From Myxococcales bacterium (GTDB lineage Bacteria; Myxococcota_A; Polyangia; Polyangiales; Polyangiaceae): DNA of 64,000 bases. Both the position numbers and the translations under genes were made by a program. Location of the stretch: NCBI GenBank assembly GCA_004193285.1, contig SECP01000022.1, forward strand, positions 58,765-122,764, read 5' to 3'. Under the pieces are notes generated by a model. It made no database searches and had not been told where the DNA came from. It saw nothing but the letters and a program-made list of their open reading frames with translations. This document shows, piece after piece, positions 25,595 through 33,849 of this stretch; within the stretch, counting starts at the first letter, position 1, and every line of letters begins with the position of its first letter.

Positions 25595-25636
25595 GGGGGC
25601 CGCTGCGACGTGCAGCGACCCAGCCTCATGGAATCG

Positions 25637-27139
25637 TCAGATCGCCAGCTGCGGACGGTTCGCCTCTGGCCAATCCAGGTGGAAGAACTTGCCGCGCGGC
25701 TGATCCGTGCGCTCGTAGGTGTGCGCGCCGAAGTAGTCACGCTGCGCTTGCAGCAGGTTCGCGGGCAAGCGCTCGGTGCGGTAGCCGTCGTAGTACGCGA
25801 GGGCGCTGGAGAACGTGGGCAGCGAGACGCCGTGCTCGATGCCGAGCGCAACCGCCTTGCGCCAGTTCTTCTGCGCCTTCTTCACCGTCTTGTTGAAGTA
25901 CGGATCCAGGAGCAGGTTCGCGAGCTGCGGGTCGCGCGCGTACGCCTCCGTGATCTTCTGGAGGAAGGACGCGCGGATGATGCAGCCGCCGCGCCAAATC
26001 TGCGCGATCTCGCCGAAATCCAGCTTCCACTTGTACTCCTGCTGGGCGGCGCGCATCAGCTGGAAGCCTTGTGCGTACGAGCAGATCTTCGAGCAGTAGA
26101 GCGCGTCCATCACCGCGTCTACCAAGTCCTTCTTGCCGCCCTTGTACTTCTTGCCCGGCCCCTTGAGGATCTTGGAGGCGGCGACGCGCTCCTCCTTCAC
26201 GGCGGAGAGGCAGCGGGCGAACACCGCTTCGGCCACCGTCGGCGCGGGCGTGCCCATGTCCAGCGCGTTGCTGCTCGTCCACTTGCCAGTGCCCTTTTGG
26301 CCGGCGGCGTCCAGCACGACGTCCACGAACGGCTTCTTCGAAACCGGGTCTTTTTGCCCGAGAATGTCGGCCGTGATCTCGATCAAGAAGCTGTCCAGGA
26401 TGCCCTTGTTCCACTTCTTGAACACGTCGCTCAGCTCGGCGGGCTTCATTCCGGAGAGGCCACGAAGCAGGTCGTACGCTTCGCAGATCATCTGCATGTC
26501 GCCGTACTCGATGCCGTTGTGCACCATCTTCACGTAGTGGCCGGCGCCGTTTTCGCCGATGTACGTGGCGCACGGCACACCGCCGCTGATGGGCTTCCCC
26601 GGCGTAGCTCCGGTCAGCGGCTTGCCCGTCGTCGCGTCCACCTTGGCCGCGATGGCGTTCCAGATCGGCTCCAGCACCTTGTACGCCTCGGGGTCACCGC
26701 CCGGCATGAGCGACGGACCGAAGCGAGCACCCTCTTCGCCACCGGAGACGCCGGAGCCAATGAAGCGGAAGCCCTTCTCCTTGAGCGACTTCTCCCGGCG
26801 AATCGTGTCGGTCCACAGCGCGTTACCGCCGTCGATCACGATGTCGTCGTTGTCCAGCAGCGGCAGCAGGCTGTCGATCACCGCGTCCGTCGGCCCGCCC
26901 GCCTTCACCAAGATGATGATCTTGCGCGGCTTGGAGAGCGACTGGACGAACTCCTCCAACGAGGAGCTACCCACCAGCCCACCGGGCGTGTTGGGGTTTT
27001 CGGCCACGAACTTGTCGGTGGTGGCGGTGGTGCGGTTGTACACGGAGATCTTGAAGCCGTGATCCGCGATGTTGAGGGCCAGGTTCTGGCCCATGACGGC
27101 CAGACCCACGAGGCCGATGTCAGAAAGATTCTTCGCCAT
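25637..27139 (-). CDS. gnd: 6-phosphogluconate dehydrogenase, decarboxylating
   Basis: A 500-residue enzyme of the oxidative pentose phosphate pathway. It converts 6-phosphogluconate and NADP+ to ribulose 5-phosphate, CO2 and NADPH. The N-terminal Rossmann motif GLVGLAVMGQNLALN, the VYNRTT NADP+ site, the FIGSGVSGGEEGARFGPSLM substrate block and the KMVHNGIEYGDMQ catalytic block (Lys, His, Asn) are all present. Length fits the long homodimeric type (~470-490) with a slightly extended C-terminus. The frame is open to 27262 but the ATG at 27139 (MAKNLSDIG) is the natural start. The SGNH-like gene follows on the same strand. Confidence 0.95.
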   Translation of the reverse strand: MAKNLSDIGLVGLAVMGQNLALNIADHGFKISVYNRTTATTDKFVAENPNTPGGLVGSSSLEEFVQSLSKPRKIIILVKAGGPTDAVIDSLLPLLDNDDIVIDGGNALWTDTIRREKSLKEKGFRFIGSGVSGGEEGARFGPSLMPGGDPEAYKVLEPIWNAIAAKVDATTGKPLTGATPGKPISGGVPCATYIGENGAGHYVKMVHNGIEYGDMQMICEAYDLLRGLSGMKPAELSDVFKKWNKGILDSFLIEITADILGQKDPVSKKPFVDVVLDAAGQKGTGKWTSSNALDMGTPAPTVAEAVFARCLSAVKEERVAASKILKGPGKKYKGGKKDLVDAVMDALYCSKICSYAQGFQLMRAAQQEYKWKLDFGEIAQIWRGGCIIRASFLQKITEAYARDPQLANLLLDPYFNKTVKKAQKNWRKAVALGIEHGVSLPTFSSALAYYDGYRTERLPANLLQAQRDYFGAHTYERTDQPRGKFFHLDWPEANRPQLAI

Positions 27140-27577
27140 ATGCGGTGGCAGGGAATAGCCAGACCCCCGGCCGGGAACCACTAAAAAGCACCAACTCAGC
27201 AAAAGAGTGGCCAAAATCCGGAATGTGACGCCGCTCCTGTGGGGCTGACAACGAAACCACACGCGCCCATTGGCAGTCGGTCGAGAGCTAGCAAGCGCAC
27301 GAAACGCAATGGTGGTGCCGACTCACGCCTCCGCGCAGCGAAAACGCCTCGAGCGCCCGCGAGGCCCCCAAGCAGCCGCGAATTGCGCTGACCTTCGAAG
27401 GATTCGCAATGCACTGCTTCGTGTCGCCGCGAATTGCACTGACCTTCGAGGATTCGCGATGCACTGCTTCGTGCCGAGGTAGGACAAGTCGTTCAACGTG
27501 CGGTCAACACCTCGCTATTTCGACGGCGAGGCTTCATCGCGGTTCCGCGCAGCCACTCAATCGTGCACCCTCTTTAG
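27140..27577. other. Divergent intergenic region with a tandem repeat
   Basis: About 440 bases between gnd and the DUF1592 gene. Apart from the 51-bp duplication at 27375-27475 I see no gene, terminator or recognised promoter. Confidence 0.4.
27375..27475 (+). repeat. Tandem duplication of a ~51-bp unit
   Basis: The unit gccgcgaattgcgctgacct...tgcactgcttcgtgtc (27375-27425) is followed directly by a second copy (27426-27475) with four differences including a one-base deletion. It is non-coding. Confidence 0.85.
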
Positions 27578-29266
27578 ATGCGCACATCGAGCGGGTTCGA
27601 GCGCAGCGCGACACGTTTCGCTGCGTGTTGCGCGCTGAGCGCAGTGTTGGCGGCATGTGGCAGCGGGTCGTCCCCGGAGAGCGAAGCCCCGGGCTCGGGC
27701 GGGAGCGGCGCGCAGGGCGGCGCCACGAGCGGGGGGACGTCGCCGGTCGGACCGGGAAACTTGACGACCGCTTCCGCCAGTGTGGCGCGGCGGCTTTCGC
27801 GCACCGAGCTCACGAACGTCGTGCGGGAGGTGCTGGGGGACGACGGGAGCGCGGTCGGTGAGTACTTGGCGGAGGACGTGTACCGCCCGTTCGACAACGA
27901 TTATACGGTGCAGAGCGCGTCGGGCGCACTCATCGAGTCCTTGGAGGCGATGGCGACGGAGGTCGCAAAGCGCGCGGTGCTGCCCGCCAATCGCGCGAAA
28001 GTCGTGCCGTGCATGCCAAGCGGGACGGGAGATGCAGCGTGTTTGCGGCAGGTGGTCGAGAGCGTGGGGCAGCGTCTCTACCGCAGGCCACTTTCGGAGA
28101 CTCAAATCGCCGCTTATCTCACGCTGCAGAAGCTCGCCACCGAGACGACGCCGGGCGTCAGCCACGACTTTTACACCGCGGTGGAGCTGGTGCTGCGGAG
28201 CATGCTCCAAGATCCGGAGGTGCTCTACCGCATCGAGGTCGGAGCTCCGACCGGAGAGCCCGGCATCGCGCGGCTGGACGGTTACGAGATCGCGTCGCGG
28301 CTCTCATTTTTGCTTTGGGGCAGCGGGCCTGATGACGCGCTGCTCGCGGACGCCGAAGCGGGGACGCTGATGGACGGCGCGGCTCGCGCCAGCGCAGCGG
28401 AGCGCTTGCTAGCTGACTCGCGAGCTCGCACGCAGCTCGAGCGTTTTCATGCGATGTGGCTCGGCTATCGCAGCATTCCGGCCACACCGGAGCTGGCTGC
28501 GTCTTTCGGCTTGGAGACGAACAAGCTCATCGAAAAGGTCGTATTCGACGAGCCATCGAGCTACTTGGACCTGTTCACCGCGCCACGAACGTACGTGAAC
28601 GCGCAGCTCGCGACCCACTACGGGCTGCCTGCGCCGAGCGGCGGCGAGGGCTGGGTCACGTACGCAAGCGACGAGCGCGCGGGGATTTTGTCGCACGGCA
28701 GCGTGCTGGCGGGGTTCAGTAAGTTCTCGGACACGAGCCCAACGCAGCGGGGCATCTTCGTGCAAACCCGCTTGCTATGTAACAAGGTCGCGCCGCCGCC
28801 GGCGAACGTGAACGTGGACCAGCCGCCGAGCAACGGCGACGCCGTTTGCAAGCTGGAGCGCTACGACGCGCACCGTACCTTGGAGAGCTGCAAGGCGTGC
28901 CATGCGCAGCTGGATCCCATCGGCTATGGCTTGGAAAACTACGACATTGGGGGCCGCTACCGCACTCACGACGACGCTCATGAAGAATGCGTCCTGCCCG
29001 GCAAGGGCGAATTGCCGGGCCTCGGTGAGTTTAGCGGCCCAGGGCAGCTCGCGCGCTTGATAGTAGATAGCGGCGAGCTCGAGCAATGCTTTATCCAGCA
29101 GCTGATGACATACGCCATCGGGCGTGAGCTGCGCAGCGAGGAGGCCGGCGCGCGCGACGCGCTGCTTGCTGCCTTCAAAGCGGGAGAGCTCGACTTGAAG
29201 AGCTTGCTCGCAAGCTACGTCGCCGACGAGCGCTTTGCGCTTCGTCAAGAGGAGGTGATCCCGTGA
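27578..29266 (+). CDS. DUF1592/DUF1588/DUF1585-type lipoprotein with CxxCH motif
   Basis: A 562-residue predicted lipoprotein (LAAC, Cys27). After a Gly-rich linker the order of domains fits the planctomycete/myxobacterial DUF1587-1592-1588-1585 family: SVARRLSRTELTNVVREVLG, then RRPLSETQIAAYL, DGYEIASRLSFLLWGS, ERAGILSHGSVL and a C-terminal SCKACHAQLDPIGYGLENYD. The CxxCH in the last block could bind one c-type heme. The family is nearly always next to DUF1552 and its function is not established. The stop overlaps the next start (GTGA). Confidence 0.85.
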   Translation: MRTSSGFERSATRFAACCALSAVLAACGSGSSPESEAPGSGGSGAQGGATSGGTSPVGPGNLTTASASVARRLSRTELTNVVREVLGDDGSAVGEYLAEDVYRPFDNDYTVQSASGALIESLEAMATEVAKRAVLPANRAKVVPCMPSGTGDAACLRQVVESVGQRLYRRPLSETQIAAYLTLQKLATETTPGVSHDFYTAVELVLRSMLQDPEVLYRIEVGAPTGEPGIARLDGYEIASRLSFLLWGSGPDDALLADAEAGTLMDGAARASAAERLLADSRARTQLERFHAMWLGYRSIPATPELAASFGLETNKLIEKVVFDEPSSYLDLFTAPRTYVNAQLATHYGLPAPSGGEGWVTYASDERAGILSHGSVLAGFSKFSDTSPTQRGIFVQTRLLCNKVAPPPANVNVDQPPSNGDAVCKLERYDAHRTLESCKACHAQLDPIGYGLENYDIGGRYRTHDDAHEECVLPGKGELPGLGEFSGPGQLARLIVDSGELEQCFIQQLMTYAIGRELRSEEAGARDALLAAFKAGELDLKSLLASYVADERFALRQEEVIP

Positions 29267-30792
29267 AGCGCTTCGTCTTACCTCGTCGGACCTTGCTGCG
29301 CGGGCTTGGAGGCGTCGCCGTGGGCTTGCCCGTGCTGGAGTGCATGCTGAGCGGCAACGGCGAAGCGCTCGCGCAGTCCGGAGCGCTCCCCAGGCGCTAT
29401 TGTGTCGTGTTCGCCGGGCAATCCATCGGCGGCGATGGCTGGGACGAAGACAAGTTCATCGTCGCGGGGGAGCGAAAGACCGAGACCGGTCACTTCATTG
29501 CCGATACCGCCGCTGGCGCTGCCTACCCGGTGACGACTCCGCTGAAGCCGCTGGAAAAACTGGGCTTGCTCGGCGACTTCAGCATGGTGAGCAACCTGCG
29601 CATCCCCTGGAACGCGAATTCGGTCGAGGGCGCACACGTGCCGATGGGCGGCGCCTACCGTGACTTTCACGGCGGCGGCGCGAGCCCGCTCCTGTGCGGC
29701 ACGCGCTCGCAGAGCTCGGGCTTCCGGGCCGCCAGCATCACGAGCGACCAGATCGTCGCCGGCTTGAACGAGACCACCTTGGGCTCCTTGGTCCTGCGTG
29801 CGCAGCCGAGCTGGTACCTCTCTGGCTCGGACTTCTCGGGCCGGCAGTACATTTCGTACGGCCCAGGCGGCAAGGCTATCGAAGCGCAAACGAACCCGAG
29901 CATCGTTTATCACTCCTTGTTCGATGGCTTCCTTCCCAAGGACGACGCCGCGCAAGCGCAGCACGACTTCGACCTCCGTGCGCGGCAGAGCGTGCTGTCG
30001 CTCATCACGGACAAGCGCGAGCGACTGCTCTCCAGGCTGGGCGCGGCGGACAAGGCGAGGCTGGGCGAACATTTCGACCAGATCCGGGACCTGGAGCGGC
30101 GTATTGCGGCGATGCCGCCCGCTTCCGGCGAGCAGTGCCAAAAGCCGCTCGCCCCACCAGAAGAGCTGCCCCTCGGCGGTGACAACGCTGGTAGCGGGTC
30201 CGACACGATCGGCACGAACACCGGCTACAGCAACGAAGACCTGCGCGCGCGGCTCCTGGCGGACCTCATTCACATGGCCTTCGTGTGCGACATCACCCGC
30301 GTAGCTACCCTGCAGGTAACGGTGTTTCAGTCGCACATGAACATGTTCCAAGTTTCGACGGATTTCGGCATGCCCATCCGCGCCGACCTCCATGAGTGCG
30401 GCCACAATGGGGACGCGACGACGCGCGGACAATTGCCGGTCAGCATGTGTCTCGGCTGGCACATCGGCCACTACGCGTACCTACTGGACAAGCTGAAGCA
30501 AACGCCGGAAGGCGCCGGCAACGCGCTGGACAACTCCGTTGTGGTCTTCATGCCGGAGGCCGGACACGGCATTCAGCTGAATGACAGCACCAGCAACTTC
30601 CAAACCCACTCGGTAGATCGCATGGTGCTACTCGTCGGCGGTCGGGCTGGGGGGCTCGCCCCAGGGCGCCATATCGTGGCGCCCCAAAGCACGCACCCGG
30701 GCAATGTGCTGATCAGCGCGATGCAGGCGGCCGGCTACGCAGGCGAGCAATTCGGTGAAGTCACCGGGAAGTTCCCTGGCGTCTTTGGTTGA
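29263..30792 (+). CDS. DUF1552 family protein with twin-arginine signal
   Basis: A 509-residue protein with a Tat-like signal (RRTLLRGLGG, hydrophobic stretch, then ALAQSG), so it is probably exported folded. The DUF1552 body includes FAGQSIGGDGWDEDKF, GGAYRDFHGGGASPLLCG, SDQIVAGL and the C-terminal VVFMPEAGHGIQLNDSTSNF. It shares ancestry with DUF1501/sulfatase-like proteins, but the reaction is unknown. The GTG start overlaps the previous stop (GTGA), so the DUF1592 and DUF1552 proteins are co-translated and probably act together in the periplasm. Confidence 0.85.
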   Translation: MKRFVLPRRTLLRGLGGVAVGLPVLECMLSGNGEALAQSGALPRRYCVVFAGQSIGGDGWDEDKFIVAGERKTETGHFIADTAAGAAYPVTTPLKPLEKLGLLGDFSMVSNLRIPWNANSVEGAHVPMGGAYRDFHGGGASPLLCGTRSQSSGFRAASITSDQIVAGLNETTLGSLVLRAQPSWYLSGSDFSGRQYISYGPGGKAIEAQTNPSIVYHSLFDGFLPKDDAAQAQHDFDLRARQSVLSLITDKRERLLSRLGAADKARLGEHFDQIRDLERRIAAMPPASGEQCQKPLAPPEELPLGGDNAGSGSDTIGTNTGYSNEDLRARLLADLIHMAFVCDITRVATLQVTVFQSHMNMFQVSTDFGMPIRADLHECGHNGDATTRGQLPVSMCLGWHIGHYAYLLDKLKQTPEGAGNALDNSVVVFMPEAGHGIQLNDSTSNFQTHSVDRMVLLVGGRAGGLAPGRHIVAPQSTHPGNVLISAMQAAGYAGEQFGEVTGKFPGVFG

Positions 30793-31339
30793 ATACTCAG
30801 CGCGCTAGGAACGTTGCCATCCAGACCCGCCACGCCCAGCGTGATCCGTCGAAGAAAGTCTTTGTTGCGGCTCCGGGGACGGGGTTCCTCGCTCGAATGG
30901 TTCTTCGGATCCGCAGAGGAGCGGAACTTCGAGGGGCAGCCCCATAAGCGCTGCAGAGCGGCTTGCAATCCGCCACCGCGCCGGGTCGCCGCGAATCCAA
31001 GCGAGAGGCCATTGCAAGAGCCAAGCGACGCGCCACCAAGCGCCGACGTAGACGTGGGAGCCTTTCGCCAGAATCGTCGAATTCGATTAGAGTGCAGTCC
31101 AGTCGAAGGGATACTTCGGATCCGAAGTACCATTCGAGCCGCGAGACCCCGCCTTTTTTGAAGCAAGTAGCTAGCTGTCGGTCGCGCGCGTTGGGCCGCA
31201 GCTAAAGCGTGCAAAGCCGCAAATAGCGGACCATCGGGCGCGGCGAGCCTGGCGACGCGCGACGATTGCCGAGCGGCGATTTGTCACGTTGACGCATGTA
31301 GCTCGGGGACTAGTACGAAGGCTCACGGGGAGAACTACC
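30793..31339. other. Intergenic region with a long inverted repeat
   Basis: About 550 bases without a supportable gene. It contains an imperfect ~37-bp inverted repeat (30880-30916 and 31114-31153) spaced by ~200 bases. The right arm includes the exact palindrome ACTTCGGATCCGAAGT. Confidence 0.5.
30880..31153. repeat. Imperfect inverted repeat, arms ~37 bp, ~200-bp spacer
   Basis: The left arm (30880-30916) contains gctcgaatggttcttcggat. The reverse complement of the right arm (31114-31153) contains gctcgaatggtacttcggat, and both have cggggt on the outer side. The spacer carries no open frame with recognisable protein content. It could be a small non-autonomous element or a pair of dispersed repeats. 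Confidence 0.6.
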
Positions 31340-31693
31340 ATGTCGTACGTCGATGGATTCGTGGCTCCGGTCCCCAAGGCCAAGCTAGAAGAGTACAAAA
31401 AGTTGGCGCAGCTCGCTTCGCAGGTGTGGCGAGAGCACGGTGCTCTGGACTACCGCGAGTGGCTCGCGGACGACGCGCCTGTCGGCGAAGTAACGTCCTT
31501 TCCGCGCAGCGTGCAGATGAAGGACGACGAAACGGTCGTGTTCGCGTACATCGTGTACAAATCTCGAGCCCACCGGGACGAAGTGAACAAGAAGGTCATG
31601 GACGACCCGCGCATGAAGACGGACCCTGCTTCGTGGCCGTTCGACGGCAAGCGCATGATTTTCGGCGGTTTCGCGCCCCTGTTGGAAGAGTAA
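31340..31693 (+). CDS. DUF1428 family protein
   Basis: A 117-residue protein matching DUF1428 over its whole length: MSYVDGFVAPVPKAKLEEYK, GALDYREWLADD, FVYIVYKSRAHRDEVNKKVM-like core and a C-terminal FDGKRMIFGGF. The fold is ferredoxin-like (dimeric alpha+beta barrel) and the biochemical role is unknown. The ATG has a ggggag site eight bases upstream. Confidence 0.9.
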   Translation: MSYVDGFVAPVPKAKLEEYKKLAQLASQVWREHGALDYREWLADDAPVGEVTSFPRSVQMKDDETVVFAYIVYKSRAHRDEVNKKVMDDPRMKTDPASWPFDGKRMIFGGFAPLLEE

Positions 31694-31745
31694 GTCATCG
31701 GCGCGACGCATTGTAGAAACTTACTGGGGTGCAAGATCTCTGGCG

Positions 31746-33140
31746 ATGTCTGCAGACGCAGCTCGCTCTGACGATCCAGTGCCCTCCGCGCGCCTTGGCG
31801 GGGCACGCCTGGTATCCGTACCGGGCGGCCCCGTGAGCGCCCAAGACGTGGAGATCAAGGATCTGGGGCAGTGCCGCTTCCCCTCCCCCGCCATGGCGCA
31901 CCTCGGCGAAGGAGCCCTGCACTTCGTCGGCGAAGCGGACAAGGTGCTGGTAGACGACCGGCTCTCGCAGCTTCCACTCTCCACCGAGCTGCTCCGGCAA
32001 TTGCCGGCATTCGAGCTCGCGGGCCCGCGCAACCGCGTCTACTTCGACTCCAGCAAGACGCGCGCCGGCATCGTCACGTGCGGCGGCTTGTGCCCCGGCT
32101 TGAACAACGTGATCCGCGGCTTGGTGCTGGAGCTGTGGTTCGGCTACGGCATCAAGCGCATCACCGGCTTTCGCTACGGGTACGAGGGCATGATTGGCCG
32201 CGGGAAGACGCCAGATGCGCTCACGCCGGAGACGGTGTCGCGCATCCACCACCAGGGCGGCACGATTTTGGGGTCCTCGCGCGGTAGCCAAGAAGCGTCG
32301 CGCGTCGTGGATTCCCTGGAGGCGCTGGGCATCGAAATGCTGTTCGTGATCGGTGGGGACGGCACGATCCGCGGCGCGATGCAGATCATTCAAGAGGTGG
32401 AGAAGCGAGGGCTCAAGATCGGCGTCGTCGGGGTGCCCAAGACGATCGACAACGACATCCATTTCATCGACCGCAGCTTCGGCTTCGAGAGCGCGTACTC
32501 GTCCTCCGTAGAAGTGATCCGCGCGGCTCGCGTGGAAGCGACGGGCGCCCGCGATGGTATCGGCTTGGTGAAGCTGATGGGGCGCCACTCCGGTTTCGTG
32601 GCGTGCAACGCCGCCCTCGCGTCGACAGACGTGGACTTGGTGCTCATTCCGGAGGTGCCGATGAAGCTGGACGGCGATCACGGAGTCTACAAGTACATCG
32701 ACCGCGTGCTGGACCGGCAAGGCCACTGCGTGATCGTGGTCGCCGAAGGCGCTGCGCAGGACTTGGTGGCGGACAGCACGGGCGCTGACAAGAGCGGGAA
32801 CGCCAAGCTCGGGGACGTGGGCGTCTTCTTGCGCGATCGCATCACCAAGCACTTCAAGGACGAGGCTCGCGAGGTCACCCTCAAGTACATCGACCCGAGC
32901 TACGCCATCCGCAGCGTGCCTGCCTCCCCCTCGGACAGCGTTTACTGCTGGAACATGGCCCGAAACGCGGTCCACGCGGCGATGGCCGGCAACACGGAGA
33001 TGCTCATTGGCCGCTGGCACGGCCGCTTCGTGCACGTGCCGATGCCGCTGGCGACGCGGAGCCGAAAACAAGTGGAGCCGGGGGATGACGTGTGGACCAG
33101 CGTGATCGAAGCGACGGGGCAACCGCGGCAGTTCGTGTGA
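31746..33140 (+). CDS. 6-phosphofructokinase, atypical ATP type (plant/protist-like)
   Basis: The protein has 464 residues, longer than the ~320 of E. coli PfkA because of an ~100-residue N-terminal extension. It phosphorylates fructose 6-phosphate in glycolysis. Motifs are CGGLCPGLNNVIRG, GGDGT (203-207), PKTIDND (231-237, catalytic Asp235) and MGRHSGFVA. Gly206 in GGDGT points to ATP rather than pyrophosphate as donor. Lys232 in PKTIDND is the residue of the pyrophosphate and plant/trypanosome-like ATP enzymes. The donor therefore needs an assay. It is translationally coupled to a small membrane protein (GTGA). Confidence 0.88.
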   Translation: MSADAARSDDPVPSARLGGARLVSVPGGPVSAQDVEIKDLGQCRFPSPAMAHLGEGALHFVGEADKVLVDDRLSQLPLSTELLRQLPAFELAGPRNRVYFDSSKTRAGIVTCGGLCPGLNNVIRGLVLELWFGYGIKRITGFRYGYEGMIGRGKTPDALTPETVSRIHHQGGTILGSSRGSQEASRVVDSLEALGIEMLFVIGGDGTIRGAMQIIQEVEKRGLKIGVVGVPKTIDNDIHFIDRSFGFESAYSSSVEVIRAARVEATGARDGIGLVKLMGRHSGFVACNAALASTDVDLVLIPEVPMKLDGDHGVYKYIDRVLDRQGHCVIVVAEGAAQDLVADSTGADKSGNAKLGDVGVFLRDRITKHFKDEAREVTLKYIDPSYAIRSVPASPSDSVYCWNMARNAVHAAMAGNTEMLIGRWHGRFVHVPMPLATRSRKQVEPGDDVWTSVIEATGQPRQFV

Positions 33141-33559
33141 GCGCCGAGGTTCGCCCCACCACGCGCTGGCCGTGGCTGGCGCGTTACCTCGCGGAGCTCA
33201 CGACGCCGCGCCAAGTTCTGTGGTGCTACCTGATCTGGTGGTCATTCGTGCTCATCCGCTACTTCGATCCCAGCCTCAGCCTGTGGCTCAGCTCGCTCGG
33301 CATCAGCGTGATCATCGGGACGGGTCTGTACCTGAGCACCGCGTACGGCGGCCGCACCCGTACCGCGCTCGAACCCTGGCAGATTGCGCGCCTGTACATG
33401 ATGCCCTTCTGCGTCTCCAGCTTCGCCGCGCTCATCAAGGGGCACGGTTTTCTGCTCGTCTTCGATCCGAGCCCCGGGGCGAATGTCTCGGCGCTACTGG
33501 CGTGCGGTGCGCTCGTCGGCGGCGCAGCCCTGGCGCGGCGGGCGCGCGCCGCCGGCTAG
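33137..33559 (+). CDS. Small membrane protein coupled to phosphofructokinase
   Basis: A 140-residue protein with about four hydrophobic helices (about 25-45, 48-66, 80-100, 115-135). The GTG start overlaps the phosphofructokinase stop (GTGA). No family is recognised. The tight coupling to the glycolytic gene is clear but functionally unexplained. Confidence 0.6.
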   Translation: MSAEVRPTTRWPWLARYLAELTTPRQVLWCYLIWWSFVLIRYFDPSLSLWLSSLGISVIIGTGLYLSTAYGGRTRTALEPWQIARLYMMPFCVSSFAALIKGHGFLLVFDPSPGANVSALLACGALVGGAALARRARAAG

Positions 33560-33832
33560 CGGTCTGCGGCCACGCAGCGCACGTAGCGCTCTACGCACTG
33601 GAGCTCCGCGTTCGAGAGTGGCTCGTCGGGCGGCATGGGCTCGCCGCAAATCGCTCTCGCAACCGTTTAGCGAAGCTCCGCCCCCCAGGCCGCTCGACGG
33701 CCCGAGCCCGTCAGCGCCGGAAGCCGCCTCGGGCTCCGAGCGCTCAAGTCGGCCCCCACACGCCACCGCGCCAGCGAGTACGAGGGAAACCATGAAAGCG
33801 CGCGTCCCTCGAGCTCCCATTCCCTCGCCCAC
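33556..33832 (-). pseudogene. Frameshifted small Cys-containing lipoprotein
   Basis: The N-terminal part (from 33832 or ATG 33793) encodes a lipoprotein signal, MVSLVLAGAVACGG, and a Gly/Ser linker to NGCESD. There the frame drifts into Arg-rich nonsense. In the next frame the sequence continues as ICGEPMPPDEPLSNAELQC and VERYVRCVAADR before a TAG at 33556-33558. That ending looks like the PMPP/AELQC tail of small cytochrome-c-like or planctomycete-type lipoproteins. A one-base shift near 33645-33665 restores one ~90-residue protein. It is either a real disruption or a sequence error. Its stop overlaps the convergent membrane gene. Confidence 0.5.
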
Positions 33833-33849
33833 GCTACTGGAAGATGGCG

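Noticed and set aside
24647..27184. 845-codon open frame on the plus strand
   Set aside because: It lies opposite gnd and the SGNH-like gene, both with clear family motifs, and its residues are His/Arg/Val-rich without any recognisable domain. It is a GC-rich shadow frame.
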